A DNA stretch of 13,412 bases from Desulfuromonadales bacterium (GTDB lineage Bacteria; Desulfobacterota; Desulfuromonadia; Desulfuromonadales; BM103): the NCBI GenBank assembly GCA_030630015.1, contig DAOVNV010000037.1:1-13412 (forward strand). The letters run 5' to 3'. A program made the position numbers and the translations under genes. Positions 12,927 through 13,412 of this stretch are shown here, in pieces; position 1 is the first letter of the stretch; every line of letters begins with the position of its first letter. The notes beneath the pieces were generated by a model, which made no database searches, was not told the DNA's origin, and saw only the letters and a list, made by a program, of their open reading frames with translations.

Positions 12927-13412
12927 TCAGACAGCTTCCTGTAAAACGAGCTGCCATTCACGGTGCGAAAGACCGTCGACGTATTCCTGCATACCGCGCA
13001 GCGTGTTGCCGAAAAAGATGCGCTCGCGGGCGTAAATGTCAGGCTCCAGCTGTTTGATGTTGCGAAAATTCCCGTCATGTTTCAGCAGCCAGTCGAACAG
13101 GGCCTGTTCTCTGTCCGTAGCACCATGCGAGGCGGTTTCAGCCACGCCCTTAACCCAGAGTCGAAGTTGGCGACGGCCGATGCGCAAGTAGTCCATGGCC
13201 GGTTCGACCAACCCGTAATGGGCGATCACCAGGTAGCGGGGATTGAGATCGATCATGCGGTCCAGAGAGTCCAGGGCCACCTCCAGCATGAACCGCGGCG
13301 GGGTGGCCGGGCGCATGTAGATGCCCTCGGCGACTTCTCCGCGCACGCCGGCAACTTCGCCACCGAACAACAGCTCATCCAGCAGGTAACAGACATGGTG
13401 CGGGGCGTGACC
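12927..13412 (-). CDS. MBL-fold metallo-hydrolase, N-terminally truncated by the window edge
   Basis: This is the C-terminal 161 residues of a metallo-beta-lactamase-fold protein; the frame is open through base 13412. Counting from the edge, GHAPHHVCYL at 1-10 is the later metal-binding His motif of the fold, and the last ligand is probably H65 in YLVIAHYG. The bridging acidic residue after the LFGG strand appears to be Glu (E19, FGGEVAG) where most members have Asp, so metal binding may differ. A helical C-terminal extension (about 75-160) is typical of the broader hydrolase group with GHAxHH signatures. Substrate and pathway cannot be told. An internal TTG at 13370 is not the start, because the motif upstream of it is in frame and conserved. 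The gene ends in TGA 68 bases before the small zinc-protein ATG. Confidence 0.82.
   Translation of the reverse strand, partial: GHAPHHVCYLLDELLFGGEVAGVRGEVAEGIYMRPATPPRFMLEVALDSLDRMIDLNPRYLVIAHYGLVEPAMDYLRIGRRQLRLWVKGVAETASHGATDREQALFDWLLKHDGNFRNIKQLEPDIYARERIFFGNTLRGMQEYVDGLSHREWQLVLQEAV

Noticed and set aside
13368..13370. TTG at 13370 as the true start of the hydrolase-like gene
   Set aside because: The frame stays open to the window edge and the 14 codons upstream encode the GHAPHH metal motif, so the gene is cut by the edge.

Overview
The window looks like a chromosomal stretch of a moderately GC-rich, Gram-negative bacterium. An RND efflux system with an outer-membrane channel needs an outer membrane. 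The split, archaeal-type glutamate synthase with extra ferredoxin domains, the NtrC-type regulation and the heptamer and GGGACAGTCCC intergenic repeats suggest a Desulfuromonadales/Geobacter-like organism. This placement is inferred from gene style only. Coding density is high, and no gene-free stretch exceeds 300 bases (the longest is 261).

Layout. (1) Positions 1-3198, plus strand: the end of a glutamate synthase FMN-domain gene, then a large fusion protein. The fusion joins the GXGXG beta-helix domain of the glutamate synthase large subunit to a GltD-like FAD/NADPH oxidoreductase and two C-terminal [4Fe-4S] sites. A quasi-palindromic heptamer repeat separates the two genes. (2) Positions 3199-3299: a convergent intergenic region holding seven tandem 7-bp units and a REP-like GGGACAGTCCC hairpin. 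(3) Positions 3300-9886, minus strand: a Cu/Ag-type tripartite efflux operon in the order cusC-like, cusB-like, cusA-like, then a small His/Met-rich exported protein. The genes are tightly packed (3-nt gap, 30-nt gap, 4-bp overlap). (4) Positions 9887-10147: the operon control region, with a very good sigma-54 (-24/-12) promoter on the minus strand and several dyads. (5) Positions 10148-12612, minus strand: a membrane histidine kinase and an NtrC-family sigma-54 activator, overlapping by 4 bp. (6) Positions 12658-13412, minus strand: a 66-residue Cys-rich protein with FYVE/B-box-like ligand spacing and the C-terminal half of an MBL-fold hydrolase cut by the window edge.

How it fits together: the likely circuit is a metal- or envelope-stress-sensing kinase that phosphorylates the NtrC-type regulator, which activates the sigma-54 promoter at 10061-10076 and so switches on the efflux pump and its His/Met-rich accessory protein. 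The E. coli cus system uses an OmpR-type regulator, so sigma-54 control of a cus-type pump is the most interesting functional inference here; it recalls the ZraSR logic. The glutamate synthase genes are unrelated housekeeping nitrogen-assimilation genes. I found no wholly new system. The best second-look items are the sigma-54 efflux circuit, the small cross-brace-like zinc protein and the heptamer repeats.
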